From JADCRZ01 sp037718865 (lineage in GTDB: Bacteria > Bacteroidota > Bacteroidia > Chitinophagales > Chitinophagaceae), in NCBI GenBank assembly GCA_037718865.1, contig JBBJMP010000004.1, positions 248,001 to 312,000 of the forward strand: 64,000 bases of DNA, read 5' to 3'. Numbering within the stretch: the first letter of the stretch is position 1; every line of letters begins with the position of its first letter. Of the stretch, positions 9,285 through 18,223 are shown piece by piece. The notes under the pieces are model-generated. The model ran no database searches, was not told where the DNA came from, and saw only the letters and a list, made by a program, of their open reading frames with translations. Position numbers and translations under genes: made by a program.

Positions 9285-11735
9285 TTAATGTTCCGTCTCT
9301 TTTTCATCTTTCTTCTTGCCGCCAAAAATCCTGTTTAAAAACCCCTTCTTTTTCTTCTCACCGTTCTCAATAGCAGATGGTTTCTCTGTTGCAGGGGTCT
9401 CTGTTTTTTTACTGCCACCGGCTTCCCTCAAAACCTTTTTTTCCTCATTATCCAGTTGAGATTCAACCGGCACTCTAACGGTATCCGGGTTCATCAGGTA
9501 TTCATTGGCTTCGCCATTACCCTGATCAGTGCCTTCAGCACCCGGAGGCGGGGCCTGGTCGTTAGCATTCATATAATCAAACATCGCTTCGTTCTTTATA
9601 TTATCCGGCTGCAAAAACCTTGCATCCTTTTCAATGCCCAGTGTTTTATCGGCATAAACTTTCTGAAAAAAATATTCATAGATAGGTCTTGCAGCCTGGC
9701 CGCCATATCCGAGATTGCTTTCCAGCCTGATAAACCTGTCATCGCAGCCGATCCAGGCGCCGGCAAGCAATTGGGGAGTAAATCCAAAAAACCATCCATC
9801 CGAGTTATCATTGGTGGTTCCTGTTTTGCCTCCCATTTCTGCAGCCCCCAGCCTTGAACGCAATCCTTTGGCCGTTCCCACATCAACCACACCCTGCATC
9901 ATTTTGACCATCGTATAGGCAGAGCTTTCGCTGATAACCTGGTTCATCTGTGATGTAAAATTTTCTATGAGGTTGCCATTTTTGTCTTCTATTCGGGAAA
10001 TATATATAGGCTTCGTACTGTAGCCGCTATTAGGAAACATCGTATATCCCCATAACATTTCGTATAGGGAAAGATCGCAGGAACCCAGGGCGATGGAAGG
10101 ATAAGGGTCGACCTTGGTTTGAATATTGATATGTTTTAAGAATTCTACAAATCGGCCTGGAGTTACCTGTTTCATAATATAAGCCGCCACTTCATTTGTT
10201 GAATAGGTCAGGCCACTTGCCATGCTTCTACTACCGCTACGCCCGGTATTTTCATTGGGCACCCATCCATAGCCCGGAAAATACTGGGCAGATTGTTCAC
10301 ACTGCGTCTCGGGTGTGAATCCTATTTCTTCTATGGCCTGGCAATACAAAAACGGCTTGATCGCCGAGCCGACCTGCCGTACGGTTTTGAGATTGGCGTG
10401 GTCGAACTTGTAATTTTTGAAATCAATACCGCCCACCCAGGCTTTTACTTCTCCGCTGACAGGGTCCATTACCATAAAAGCGGTTTGCATCATCTGCCGG
10501 CTGTACTTAATGGAATCCAGGGGTGTCATTACCGTATCTTTTTCCCGTTTTTCATTCCATGCGAACACCTTCATAGGCACTTTCTTATTAAAGTATCGCC
10601 TGATCTCCTCTTCGCTTAGGCCATCTTCCTTGGCATTTTTCCAGCGTTCACTTGCTTTCATGACTGCAGTCAGTTTGCCCTGGTGTTCTTTCCATACTTT
10701 CCCGGTCTTTATACTGTTTTGTGCATTTAAAACTTTTTGCAATGACGGCATATTCCTGGCTACTGATTCTTCTGCGTATAGTTGCATCCTTGGAATAATG
10801 GTTGTATAAATTTTAAGACCATCTTCATACATGTTATAAGGTTTACCTGTTGCAGGGTTCTTGTGTGTCTCGCACCACTTTCTTAAATCTTCCCGTACCA
10901 CTTCCCGAAAATAAGGGGCAAGGCCAGAATTTTCATCGACCTTTTTATAGTTTAGTTTAATGAGTTTGCGTTTTAAACTTGAAGCTTCCCCTTCGCTGAG
11001 ATAATTATTCGTCACCATTTGATTAATGACCGTATTCCTTCGGTCAAAGGCAGCTTTTGGATTTCGACGCGGGTTATACAACGTATTTCCCTTCAGCATA
11101 CCTACCAAAACAGCGGCTTCTTCAATGTTCAGGCGGTCAGGTTCTTTCTGAAAAAATGTTCTCGCAGCATTCCTTAACCCGTACACATTTTCTCCAAATG
11201 GAACCGCATTCAGATACAAGGCAATAATTTCTTCTTTAGTAAAATTCCGTTCAAGTTTAATGGCAATGATCCATTCCTTGATTTTTTCGATGATACGAAG
11301 AATAAAATTTTTTGAGCCCTGGTCAAGCATATTTTTGGCCAGTTGTTGCGTGATGGTACTTCCTCCTCCTTCCTTGCCAAGTAATGCAATGGCGCGGAGG
11401 AGCGACCTGGCATCGATGCCCGAGTGATCATAGAAACGCTCATCCTCAGTGGCTACCAGCGCATGAACAACATGCTTGGAAATATCTTTGTACTCTACGA
11501 TACTGCGGTTACCCCTGTCTTTATAATACTTGCCCATTGATGTACCATCAACGGCTACAACTTCCGAGGCTTCAATAATGGAGGGATTTTCGAGTTGAGC
11601 AAGGGACGGCATCTTACCGAATACTCCCACGTTGATCAGTATAATCAACAAAACAAAAGCGCCTGTGCCGAAAAAAAATATCTTCCAAAACAACGAATTG
11701 TAATTATGTACGGCTTTCGGATTGCGCTTATTCAT
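9285..11735 (-). CDS. mrcA: Class A penicillin-binding protein (PBP1A-type)
   Basis: Bifunctional peptidoglycan synthase. After a cytoplasmic tail and one transmembrane helix comes the GT51 glycosyltransferase domain (EDERFYDHSGID with catalytic Glu, GGSTITQQLAKN, and the region around ALYLNAVPFGENVYGL). The transpeptidase domain has RQVGSAIKPFLY (active-site Ser in S-x-x-K), YSTN (S-x-N) and KTGTTNDNSDGWFFG (KTG). The Lys/Glu/Pro-rich tail of ~100 residues is disordered. The ATG at 11735 (MNKRNPKAVHNYN) gives 816 residues; a TTG three codons upstream is less likely. Confidence 0.94.
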   Translation of the reverse strand: MNKRNPKAVHNYNSLFWKIFFFGTGAFVLLIILINVGVFGKMPSLAQLENPSIIEASEVVAVDGTSMGKYYKDRGNRSIVEYKDISKHVVHALVATEDERFYDHSGIDARSLLRAIALLGKEGGGSTITQQLAKNMLDQGSKNFILRIIEKIKEWIIAIKLERNFTKEEIIALYLNAVPFGENVYGLRNAARTFFQKEPDRLNIEEAAVLVGMLKGNTLYNPRRNPKAAFDRRNTVINQMVTNNYLSEGEASSLKRKLIKLNYKKVDENSGLAPYFREVVREDLRKWCETHKNPATGKPYNMYEDGLKIYTTIIPRMQLYAEESVARNMPSLQKVLNAQNSIKTGKVWKEHQGKLTAVMKASERWKNAKEDGLSEEEIRRYFNKKVPMKVFAWNEKREKDTVMTPLDSIKYSRQMMQTAFMVMDPVSGEVKAWVGGIDFKNYKFDHANLKTVRQVGSAIKPFLYCQAIEEIGFTPETQCEQSAQYFPGYGWVPNENTGRSGSRSMASGLTYSTNEVAAYIMKQVTPGRFVEFLKHINIQTKVDPYPSIALGSCDLSLYEMLWGYTMFPNSGYSTKPIYISRIEDKNGNLIENFTSQMNQVISESSAYTMVKMMQGVVDVGTAKGLRSRLGAAEMGGKTGTTNDNSDGWFFGFTPQLLAGAWIGCDDRFIRLESNLGYGGQAARPIYEYFFQKVYADKTLGIEKDARFLQPDNIKNEAMFDYMNANDQAPPPGAEGTDQGNGEANEYLMNPDTVRVPVESQLDNEEKKVLREAGGSKKTETPATEKPSAIENGEKKKKGFLNRIFGGKKKDEKETEH

Positions 11736-11874
11736 ATAAAACAATAATTAAAGTATAGTAGGAACTAAAGCAAATACTGTACTTGAAATTAGATTAAAAA
11801 ATAGTTGCGCAGCTAAATAAAATGGTAAAGTTAGATTATGATGATGGCGGATAGCTAACGCCTGATGTGCACTG

Positions 11875-11888
11875 AACGGTTAACCGTT
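11875..11888. repeat. Perfect 14-bp palindrome between two minus-strand genes
   Basis: AACGGTTAACCGTT is a perfect palindrome in the 211-nt gap between the SprE-like gene and the PBP gene. It may be an operator or chance; the rest of the gap shows no gene. Confidence 0.3.
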
Positions 11889-11946
11889 AAAAAATAATCA
11901 TTCCAATACAATTTATATAAAATAGTCAGGTAAGTATGACAGCGCC

Positions 11947-14900
11947 TTAAAACAGTCCTGGGTAAGAATCGGTCAGCCACTTTTTGTAGCTGGTAATGTC
12001 TTTAGTGTTCTGCAACACTTCCAGGTTGGATTCTGCGAGGATGGCAAAGGAATATTTCTGCGCTGTCAGCCAGGGAATGATTTCGTTTTCTGTTCTTTTT
12101 CGGGCCCTCTGAACATAGTCCAGAGCAGTAGCCGCATTTTCAAAATTTTTGAACAATAGCAGTTTTACCTCACCAGTCAGGGCCAGCGATGTGATCTCTA
12201 TGGCCTGACCCGTATAGTTCTCCCGGTGATAGCGGTTAAACGCGTTTACCGCTTCTGTAGCATATACCGGGTCAACCTTATCCAGCACAAATACCACATA
12301 ATGCGCTTCCGCATCATTTCTGGAATAGGCTGTTTTAATATAATCCGGTTTTTTTACTATTTGTAGCGAATCAGCTTTTCCCTTAAGTAACCTGTTTTCT
12401 ATAGCAGGTTTATTAATGGGTTGATTAATACCGCCTTTCACTATACTTGAATTAGCGTCACGTTGTGGTTGGATCTCTTTTGCCACAACTGAGTCGGGAG
12501 TTATTCTTTCCTGCGCCGTCAGCGTATCCCGCTTTTGAACGTTTAATGAATCCGGACGTGGTGAAGTTAATGAGTCAACTTTTTTAGGAGGCGGCATTCC
12601 GATATTTTTCGGTACCATAGCAGCATCTTCTTTCGGCCTTTCTATCTCCAGTTTTGTCAGATAGTCTTCAATTTCTTTTCTGCGCGACAGCACATTTAAA
12701 AGATTGGCTGATTTTGCATTCATCGGGGAAGATGGATATAGTTGGATTATCTTACTCAGTATTATTTTTGCAACACTATCCTCCCTTTGTCTGATATGAT
12801 ATACCGCTTCAATGTACAGCAATTGTGGAGTCCAGTAGTTTTGCCCGTATAAACTGTCCGCTGCCTTTTTTTGTAGTAATGCTTCAGTAAAGTTTCCCTC
12901 AATAAACAGGTTATATATATCCTGGTACTGTCTGGTAGCCTTAATTTTAAGGATACTGTCGGGAGACATTGCCATATTGCGGTTGATCAGTAAATTACTG
13001 AATTTACCATTGGCAAATGTCGAGGACAGCACCTTCTTAACATGTGCCTGCCCTGCCTGGTTACCTGTTTTAGTGTAACAGTAATACAAATTATACCAGA
13101 CTTCTTCCGCATGCATGGTGGAAGGGAAATCCTGTAAAAGTTTTTCAAAGGCCCCAATTGCAGAAGAATAATCTTCAAGCCCATTCATAAATTCTTTGCC
13201 CAACACCAATAAAGCGTTCTCCACTACACCTGCGGAAATTTTTTGTTGCGAAGGAGTAAGTGGTACCTTGCTAAGCAAAACATCATAACTGATTTCTGTT
13301 GCAACAGGCGTAACGGCATCCAGGCCGGGAATTGCAGCGCCTGGAGGTAGCTGGTTAGTCGTTGAGCCGGGAATGGCCGACTGCCTTCTCCAGTTATCAG
13401 CATTAGGCCGGTTGCCCCATTTTACTTTAAACTCAGTCAAGCCTTTGCCCTTTAAGGAAGCATTATAGAAATACCAGTCACCCTTCCCGGTGTTGCCACC
13501 AAAAAGGTCGGTAGGTGCACCGTTATTGTTCGCTGAAAAGCCTCCATCGGATGCGAGACCTTTTTCATCGTCTTTAAAACCCTGCTTTTTTCTAAGCTCT
13601 TTTACCAATTTATTAATTAGTTTATTACGTTCGTCTTCTGGCATTGCTGCTATTTTTTGCAGGCTGTCTTCGCGCTTTAGAATAACAATTTGTGCCACGA
13701 TTCTTTCCAAAGCCCCTTTACGGACCGCAAACATCTTTTCTCCCTCAGCCCCTATTACCAGTACCTGTACACTGTCATAAAACTGTTTGGCCTCTGAATA
13801 TTGTTTTTTATTGAAATAAATGTCGCCCAGGGCCAGGTAAGACCTGCTTTTTTGTATAGCGTTTGTTGTACTAAACCGGGCACTTTTTAATAAAAATGCT
13901 TTTGCAGCATCCTCGTTGTTTCTTTCCAGTTCAATAACTGCAGCAGTATAATAAATGATGTCGCGGTATAAAGCGTACCGGTCCTTTCTTCCCATTTTTG
14001 ACAATTCGTCAACGGCCACCTGAATCCCTTTTTCGTCCTCTGTATTTTGCTTTATCGCGTTCAAACGGGCGTATACTTCCAGCACAGGATCAACGGTATG
14101 TTTGATGGCCTTTTCGAAGAAGTCTTTTGCCTGTTCAGGCTTGCCGGCCTTTTCATACAGCTGGGCTATTAGATATTCCCACCTGGCCTGCTCCTGATTA
14201 TTTTCCGCATTTCCCAGGGCTTTTTCCAAATGGAAAGCCGCACTGTCATAGGCCAGCTGTTTATAGAAGTATAAAGCCTGAGCCTCCTGCAGGTCTGTCT
14301 GTAAACGTTCCGGAAATGCCGGATCGTTCCTGAGTGTTTCAATTAATCCGGCCGCTTCAGGCAGTTCTTCTCTGGCCAAAAAGGTTTTTATCTGCCAGAT
14401 AAAAGATTCATTCCGGCTTGGCGGACGGCTGAAAACCTTTTTGACAATATTGCTTTTTTCTTTAGTGGAAATAGAAAATGCGTTACTCCCTTCATTCTCA
14501 TTACTACCAATTACCTTATCATAACCATCCTTCTCTTTGGGAGAAAAAGCATAATTCAAATACTGAAAACTCAGATAGGCCGAATCTTGTTCGTTGCGTA
14601 AATAATAGGCTTTTCCAATTAGCAGGTAAAGGTTATCTACCCAGTCGTTACGCAGGTCATGGATTAAAACGCCTGCAGTAGATTTTAGAATAACAGAATC
14701 GAGGTCATTTTTTTGCGAAGCGGTGGACTGTAAAGTATAGTTATAAAAAGGAAGCAGCTGCGAGTAGTCTTCTTTATGGGCAGTCTTTGCACGGGCAATG
14801 ACTTCATTAAGTTTGTTGTTGGCATTAAAATAGTAATTATAATGCGTAACGGTATTCTGGATGATACGACGCGGTACTGTAAATTTTTTATTTCCCGTTT

Positions 14901-15039
14901 TTTCGGAACCCAGGGTTTTGTTTTCGAATTTTTTGGGTTTCTTTAATTCAAAACTCAAACCTGGCTGGCCAAAAGCAGGGAAGCAAATGACAATAGCAGC
15001 GAATAGCTGTATAAAGATTGTTTTATTCAATTGACCCAT
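11947..15039 (-). CDS. SprE/PorW-like TPR protein (type IX secretion/gliding)
   Basis: A 1030-residue exported protein (signal peptide ending in CFPAFGQ) built of TPR-like helices. The N-terminal block around residues 60-130 (THYNYYFNANNKLNEVIARA, then DYSQLLPFYNYTL) resembles SprE/PorW proteins, which link the PorK/N ring and translocon of the type IX secretion machine. TPRs cover roughly 140-780; then comes a low-complexity Ser/Thr/Pro/Lys linker and a C-terminal domain of about 150 residues (HYVVFVLDKVDPVYATEAVN). It appears to lack a lipobox Cys, unlike SprE of Flavobacterium. Its divergent neighbour encodes AtpZ/AtpI-type proteins. Confidence 0.72.
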   Translation of the reverse strand: MGQLNKTIFIQLFAAIVICFPAFGQPGLSFELKKPKKFENKTLGSEKTGNKKFTVPRRIIQNTVTHYNYYFNANNKLNEVIARAKTAHKEDYSQLLPFYNYTLQSTASQKNDLDSVILKSTAGVLIHDLRNDWVDNLYLLIGKAYYLRNEQDSAYLSFQYLNYAFSPKEKDGYDKVIGSNENEGSNAFSISTKEKSNIVKKVFSRPPSRNESFIWQIKTFLAREELPEAAGLIETLRNDPAFPERLQTDLQEAQALYFYKQLAYDSAAFHLEKALGNAENNQEQARWEYLIAQLYEKAGKPEQAKDFFEKAIKHTVDPVLEVYARLNAIKQNTEDEKGIQVAVDELSKMGRKDRYALYRDIIYYTAAVIELERNNEDAAKAFLLKSARFSTTNAIQKSRSYLALGDIYFNKKQYSEAKQFYDSVQVLVIGAEGEKMFAVRKGALERIVAQIVILKREDSLQKIAAMPEDERNKLINKLVKELRKKQGFKDDEKGLASDGGFSANNNGAPTDLFGGNTGKGDWYFYNASLKGKGLTEFKVKWGNRPNADNWRRQSAIPGSTTNQLPPGAAIPGLDAVTPVATEISYDVLLSKVPLTPSQQKISAGVVENALLVLGKEFMNGLEDYSSAIGAFEKLLQDFPSTMHAEEVWYNLYYCYTKTGNQAGQAHVKKVLSSTFANGKFSNLLINRNMAMSPDSILKIKATRQYQDIYNLFIEGNFTEALLQKKAADSLYGQNYWTPQLLYIEAVYHIRQREDSVAKIILSKIIQLYPSSPMNAKSANLLNVLSRRKEIEDYLTKLEIERPKEDAAMVPKNIGMPPPKKVDSLTSPRPDSLNVQKRDTLTAQERITPDSVVAKEIQPQRDANSSIVKGGINQPINKPAIENRLLKGKADSLQIVKKPDYIKTAYSRNDAEAHYVVFVLDKVDPVYATEAVNAFNRYHRENYTGQAIEITSLALTGEVKLLLFKNFENAATALDYVQRARKRTENEIIPWLTAQKYSFAILAESNLEVLQNTKDITSYKKWLTDSYPGLF

Positions 15040-15182
15040 TTAATGAACGCCGCAAGCTAAATTCTTATTAACTGATTTTCAAGAAAATTATTTTATAAAA
15101 AAACCTTTTTTTTGAGGTTTGAACAAAGAAAAGTATAGTTATTACCTTTAAAGTATGAAAAGTCATCAGTAAAAGGGGATAT

Positions 15183-15578
15183 ATGGTTAAATTAGACGCA
15201 AATACCTCATTAAAAAGGCTGCAAAACCGGTACAGGCTAGTGGTAATGAATGATGATACTTATGAAGAAGTAGTTACCTTTAAGTTATCCCGGTTAAGCG
15301 TTTATGTTATCTTATGCACCATTTTTATACTTCTGACGGGACTGACAGTAGCATTAATCGTGTTTACCCCGATGAAATTGTACGTTCCAGGTTATGGTAA
15401 TGTAACCAACACCCGCGAACTCCGTGAACTTAAGTTTAGGACCGATTCTTTGGAACAAGCGATGAATTATAAGGATAAATACATTGAAAATATAAAAATG
15501 GTTTTAGCCGGAGACGTACCGGTTAAACTGGATACGACCTTGTTAAAAATTCCTGTTCCCGAAAAGATAAATGATTAG
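15183..15578 (+). CDS. Single-pass membrane protein with periplasmic coiled coil
   Basis: A 131-residue protein: cytoplasmic N-terminus with LQNRYRLVVMNDDTYEE, one strong transmembrane helix (LSVYVILCTIFILLTGLTVA, residues ~40-62), FTPMKLYVPGYGN, then a coiled-coil-like tail (LRELKFRTDSLEQAMNYKDK). This matches the N-terminal region of Bacteroidota M23-peptidase-type envelope proteins, but the peptidase domain is absent. Divergent from the SprE-like gene; the shared gap of 143 nt should hold promoters for both. Confidence 0.6.
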   Translation: MVKLDANTSLKRLQNRYRLVVMNDDTYEEVVTFKLSRLSVYVILCTIFILLTGLTVALIVFTPMKLYVPGYGNVTNTRELRELKFRTDSLEQAMNYKDKYIENIKMVLAGDVPVKLDTTLLKIPVPEKIND

Positions 15579-15623
15579 TATCGCTGAACCTTTGGTAAAT
15601 CCGTGACTGCTATTACTACAGTT

Positions 15624-15845
15624 ATGTCATTGAATAAAAACAATACCAATCCAAATAGAGAGTTGTGGAAATATGCCGGGCTGGCCACTCAGTTGTTTGT
15701 GTCTTTAGGACTGGCTGTTTTCATCGGGTTGAAACTGGATAAATGGCTTCACATTTCTTTTCCGGTATTGGTATGGGTTTTACCTTTGCTGATCATTGTC
15801 TCATTAATATACAAATTGATCAAAGAAACCAATCGTAAAAAATGA
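15624..15845 (+). CDS. AtpZ/AtpI family membrane protein
   Basis: A small two-helix membrane protein (73 residues from ATG 15624; an in-frame GTG at 15603 would add seven). The layout ATQLFVSLGLAVFIGLKLDKWL, then VLVWVLPLLIIVSLIYKLIKETN, is that of AtpZ/AtpI proteins encoded beside F1Fo ATP synthase genes and thought to help c-ring assembly or Mg/Ca transport. Its stop overlaps the next start (ATGA at 15842). Confidence 0.68.
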   Translation: MSLNKNNTNPNRELWKYAGLATQLFVSLGLAVFIGLKLDKWLHISFPVLVWVLPLLIIVSLIYKLIKETNRKK

Positions 15846-16261
15846 GCGTGCGTAACAAACCGGAGTTCAGGGCATTTTTACCTATGCTGTTGATATTTGC
15901 CCTGGTGTCTGCCCTATCGGTTGTCTTCCGTGGTTTTCTCGAAAACCTGAATATAGACCAGACGGTTTTAATAACAGGGAACCTGGTGTTATTTATCGTA
16001 GGTGCTGCTTCATTTGTATTATACCACAGGGCATTACTTGCAGGCAATACCCAGGTGTTTTTGCGGAATGTATACAGCGGCATGTTACTTAAATTCTTTG
16101 TAAGTCTTACCGCGGCATTTATATATCTTTTTAGTGCCGGCCCTGCAGTTAACAAACCAGGATTATTCGGTGTAATGTTCCTGTATCTGCTCTATACATT
16201 TGCAGAAATGGCCATCTTAATGAAACAGAGCAAGCAGATCAAGCTGAACAAAAATGCCTAA
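15842..16261 (+). CDS. Four-helix membrane protein, probably ATP synthase subunit I-like
   Basis: A 139-residue protein with four predicted helices (about 12-30, 42-60, 77-97 and 108-127) and a basic C-terminus (KQSKQIKLNKNA). Size, topology and the 4-nt overlap with the AtpZ-like gene suggest the AtpI-type protein that precedes atpB in many Bacteroidota. Here no atpB follows; a SprT-like gene overlaps its 3' end by 8 nt instead. Identification rests on topology and context. Confidence 0.5.
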   Translation: MSVRNKPEFRAFLPMLLIFALVSALSVVFRGFLENLNIDQTVLITGNLVLFIVGAASFVLYHRALLAGNTQVFLRNVYSGMLLKFFVSLTAAFIYLFSAGPAVNKPGLFGVMFLYLLYTFAEMAILMKQSKQIKLNKNA

Positions 16262-16874
16262 ACAAGAAGCGCCACTTTCTTCACTTCAAAAATATATTCC
16301 TCCAGGATCGTTGCCGTTTGTTATTCAATACCTTCAGCAATACAAAGTTCACCTTACGATCACCAGAGGCCGGCGAACCATACTGGGTGATTACCGTCAC
16401 GCTCTTGGTACAAAAAATCATCGAATCAGTGTAAACGGCAATCTTAATCCGCAGGCATTTTTAATTACCCTGATCCATGAGTTGGCCCACCTGGTCACCT
16501 TTACCAGATATGATAATAAAGTGCCTTCTCACGGAAAAGAATGGAAGCAGATTTATCGAAGTCTGTTACTACAGGTCCTGAGACACAGTATATTCCAGCC
16601 AGACGTGCATCAGGCTTTGGAACGCTCTTTGCATAACTTACCTGCAACCAGTTGTGCAGACGTTGCATTAATGCGTGTTTTAAAAAACTACGACGTTATT
16701 CAAAACGGACTGATCATGGTTGAGAAATTGCAGGAAGGCACTTTATTCAGCATTGGAGGAGGCCAGATCTTTAAAAAAGGCACCCTGCTTCGAAAGCGCT
16801 TTCAGTGTTTGGAAATTAAGTCGGGCAAATGTTACCTGTTTAGTCCGGTGTATGAAGTTCAGCCGTTTAAATAA
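16254..16874 (+). CDS. SprT-like zinc metalloprotease-fold protein
   Basis: A 206-residue protein with the SprT-like zinc site: HELAH in LIHELAHLVTF (about residue 76-84) and a downstream His in SHGKEWKQIYRSLL. The N-terminal domain includes TRGRRTILGDYRHALGTKNH, typical of Bacteroidota SprT-domain proteins. The family includes DNA-protein crosslink proteases (Spartan) and uncharacterised bacterial members; the substrate here is unknown. It overlaps the upstream membrane-protein gene by 8 nt. Confidence 0.8.
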   Translation: MPKQEAPLSSLQKYIPPGSLPFVIQYLQQYKVHLTITRGRRTILGDYRHALGTKNHRISVNGNLNPQAFLITLIHELAHLVTFTRYDNKVPSHGKEWKQIYRSLLLQVLRHSIFQPDVHQALERSLHNLPATSCADVALMRVLKNYDVIQNGLIMVEKLQEGTLFSIGGGQIFKKGTLLRKRFQCLEIKSGKCYLFSPVYEVQPFK

Positions 16875-16986
16875 AATAAGGGAATACATGCAGCTTTTCA
16901 TGTAAATAAACAGACTTGTTGATTACAAACGGATTTATATATTTTTTTTATTTTGTTACTAAATATTTTAATCAAAAATTCTTTTT

Positions 16987-17532
16987 ATGAAAAAAGTTGT
17001 ATTTGGATTACTTCTGGTTGTTTCAGGATTCGCAGCTACTGCTCAGACAGAACAAGGTAATTGGCTGGTTGGTGGTAATATTGAATTAAATACGGCAAAG
17101 GACGATACCAGGATAAATTTCAGTCCGTCAGCCGGGTATTTTTTTGCAAATAACTTTGCTGCCGGGGCCCTAGTCTCCTTAGACTATGTCAAACTTGTAA
17201 ATAGTAAAACAACTACGTTCGGAATTGGTCCTTTTGCACGTTATTATTTTGGGACTACCAATATCCGGCCCTTTGCAGCAGCAGACATTAATTTCACTTC
17301 TTCTAAAGTTAAGACCTCAACTACTTCCAGCAGTCTTAATGGTACCAAATGGTTTCTAGGTGCGGGATTAGCAGGATTTATTAACCGTAATGTTGCCATT
17401 GAAGGCACGGCCGGCTATAAACATACTGCTATAAAAGACCAGGATGGAACAGGTGGATTCAATCTGAGGATAGGTTTCCAGGTTTACCTGAGCAGCGCCC
17501 AGGTGGAAAGTATAAAAACTATAACTCAGTAA
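16987..17532 (+). CDS. Small outer membrane beta-barrel protein
   Basis: A 181-residue protein with a signal peptide (cleavage at ATAQT) and eight or so amphipathic strands: FSPSAGYFFANNFAAGALVS, FGIGPFARYYFG, WFLGAGLAGFINRN and a terminal NLRIGFQVYLSS. It resembles the OmpW/OprF-N-like barrels (outer membrane beta-barrel domain). It stands alone, preceded by an AT-rich promoter-like stretch and followed by a strong terminator. Confidence 0.72.
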   Translation: MKKVVFGLLLVVSGFAATAQTEQGNWLVGGNIELNTAKDDTRINFSPSAGYFFANNFAAGALVSLDYVKLVNSKTTTFGIGPFARYYFGTTNIRPFAAADINFTSSKVKTSTTSSSLNGTKWFLGAGLAGFINRNVAIEGTAGYKHTAIKDQDGTGGFNLRIGFQVYLSSAQVESIKTITQ

Positions 17533-17541
17533 TTAAATCTG

Positions 17542-17572
17542 ATAAGACCCCGTAATAACAGCGGGGTCTTAT
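17542..17572. terminator. Bidirectional terminator between convergent genes
   Basis: An 11-bp perfect stem (17542-17552 with 17562-17572) with a GACCCCG/CGGGGTC core lies between the barrel gene and the convergent GNAT gene. The last base of the hairpin touches the GNAT stop codon. Confidence 0.8.
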
Positions 17573-18057
17573 TATAACTGCTTTTTCATCCACACATCGC
17601 AACCATAATGGCCGGTATTTCCTATTGGTCCTGACAAATATTCGAACCCTAATTTTTCGTAGATGGTAACGGCTCTGCGTAGTTCTGGCATGGTTTCCAG
17701 GTACACACTCGTGTATCCGGCAGAGGTTGCGAAGTCTATGCATTTTTCAATAAGTTTTTTCCCCAATCCCTGCCCTCTTGCCTTATTTACCAAATACATT
17801 TTTACCAGTTCGCAAACTCCATCAGGCAAACCTTCAGATGGGTATATGCCTGCACCACCGGCGATCTCTTTATTTTGTTCTGCTACATAATACACCGATT
17901 TTTGCCGCTGGAACAACGTATATAAATGATCGGTAGATTTATCAAAAAAAACAGTACCTGGTTTATCGGCGCCGAACTCTGACAGGGATTCACGAATAAT
18001 GTGAGCAATTACCGGATTATCTTCAGGCTGTATAGTTCTGATGATAATATCTTTCAT
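17572..18057 (-). CDS. GNAT family N-acetyltransferase
   Basis: A 161-residue acetyltransferase. The acetyl-CoA loop is ARGQGLGKKLIEKCIDFA (Q/R-x-x-G-x-G/A motif A, residues ~94-111). N-terminal IIRTIQPEDNPVIAHIIRE and C-terminal EKLGFEYLSGPIGNTGH complete the fold. GNAT proteins acetylate amines on small molecules or proteins; the substrate is unknown. Monocistronic. Confidence 0.88.
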   Translation of the reverse strand: MKDIIIRTIQPEDNPVIAHIIRESLSEFGADKPGTVFFDKSTDHLYTLFQRQKSVYYVAEQNKEIAGGAGIYPSEGLPDGVCELVKMYLVNKARGQGLGKKLIEKCIDFATSAGYTSVYLETMPELRRAVTIYEKLGFEYLSGPIGNTGHYGCDVWMKKQL

Positions 18058-18124
18058 ACAACGAAGATAATAGTCAAAAAATCAACTGGTGAATAAGGAT
18101 TTCTGATTTACTTGTTGTCATTTT

Positions 18125-18170
18125 ACCACGAAGAAGGCACAAAGTAAAAGTCACGAAGAAGGCACAAAGG
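18125..18170. repeat. Short direct repeat (CACGAAGAAGGCACAAAG-type)
   Basis: Two 18-bp copies of CACGAAGAAGGCACAAAG lie side by side with ~10 nt between them, in the 166-nt gap between the GNAT and ATP-grasp genes. The motif looks like a dispersed intergenic repeat; no gene is seen. Confidence 0.6.
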
Positions 18171-18223
18171 CTTTATGTGAGACCTGGATCAACACACGTT
18201 AAAGCAACCAACAGCTTCATGAT

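Noticed and set aside
9456..9857. A 133-codon plus-strand frame
   Set aside because: Antisense to the transpeptidase domain of the PBP; no start signal or recognisable motif.
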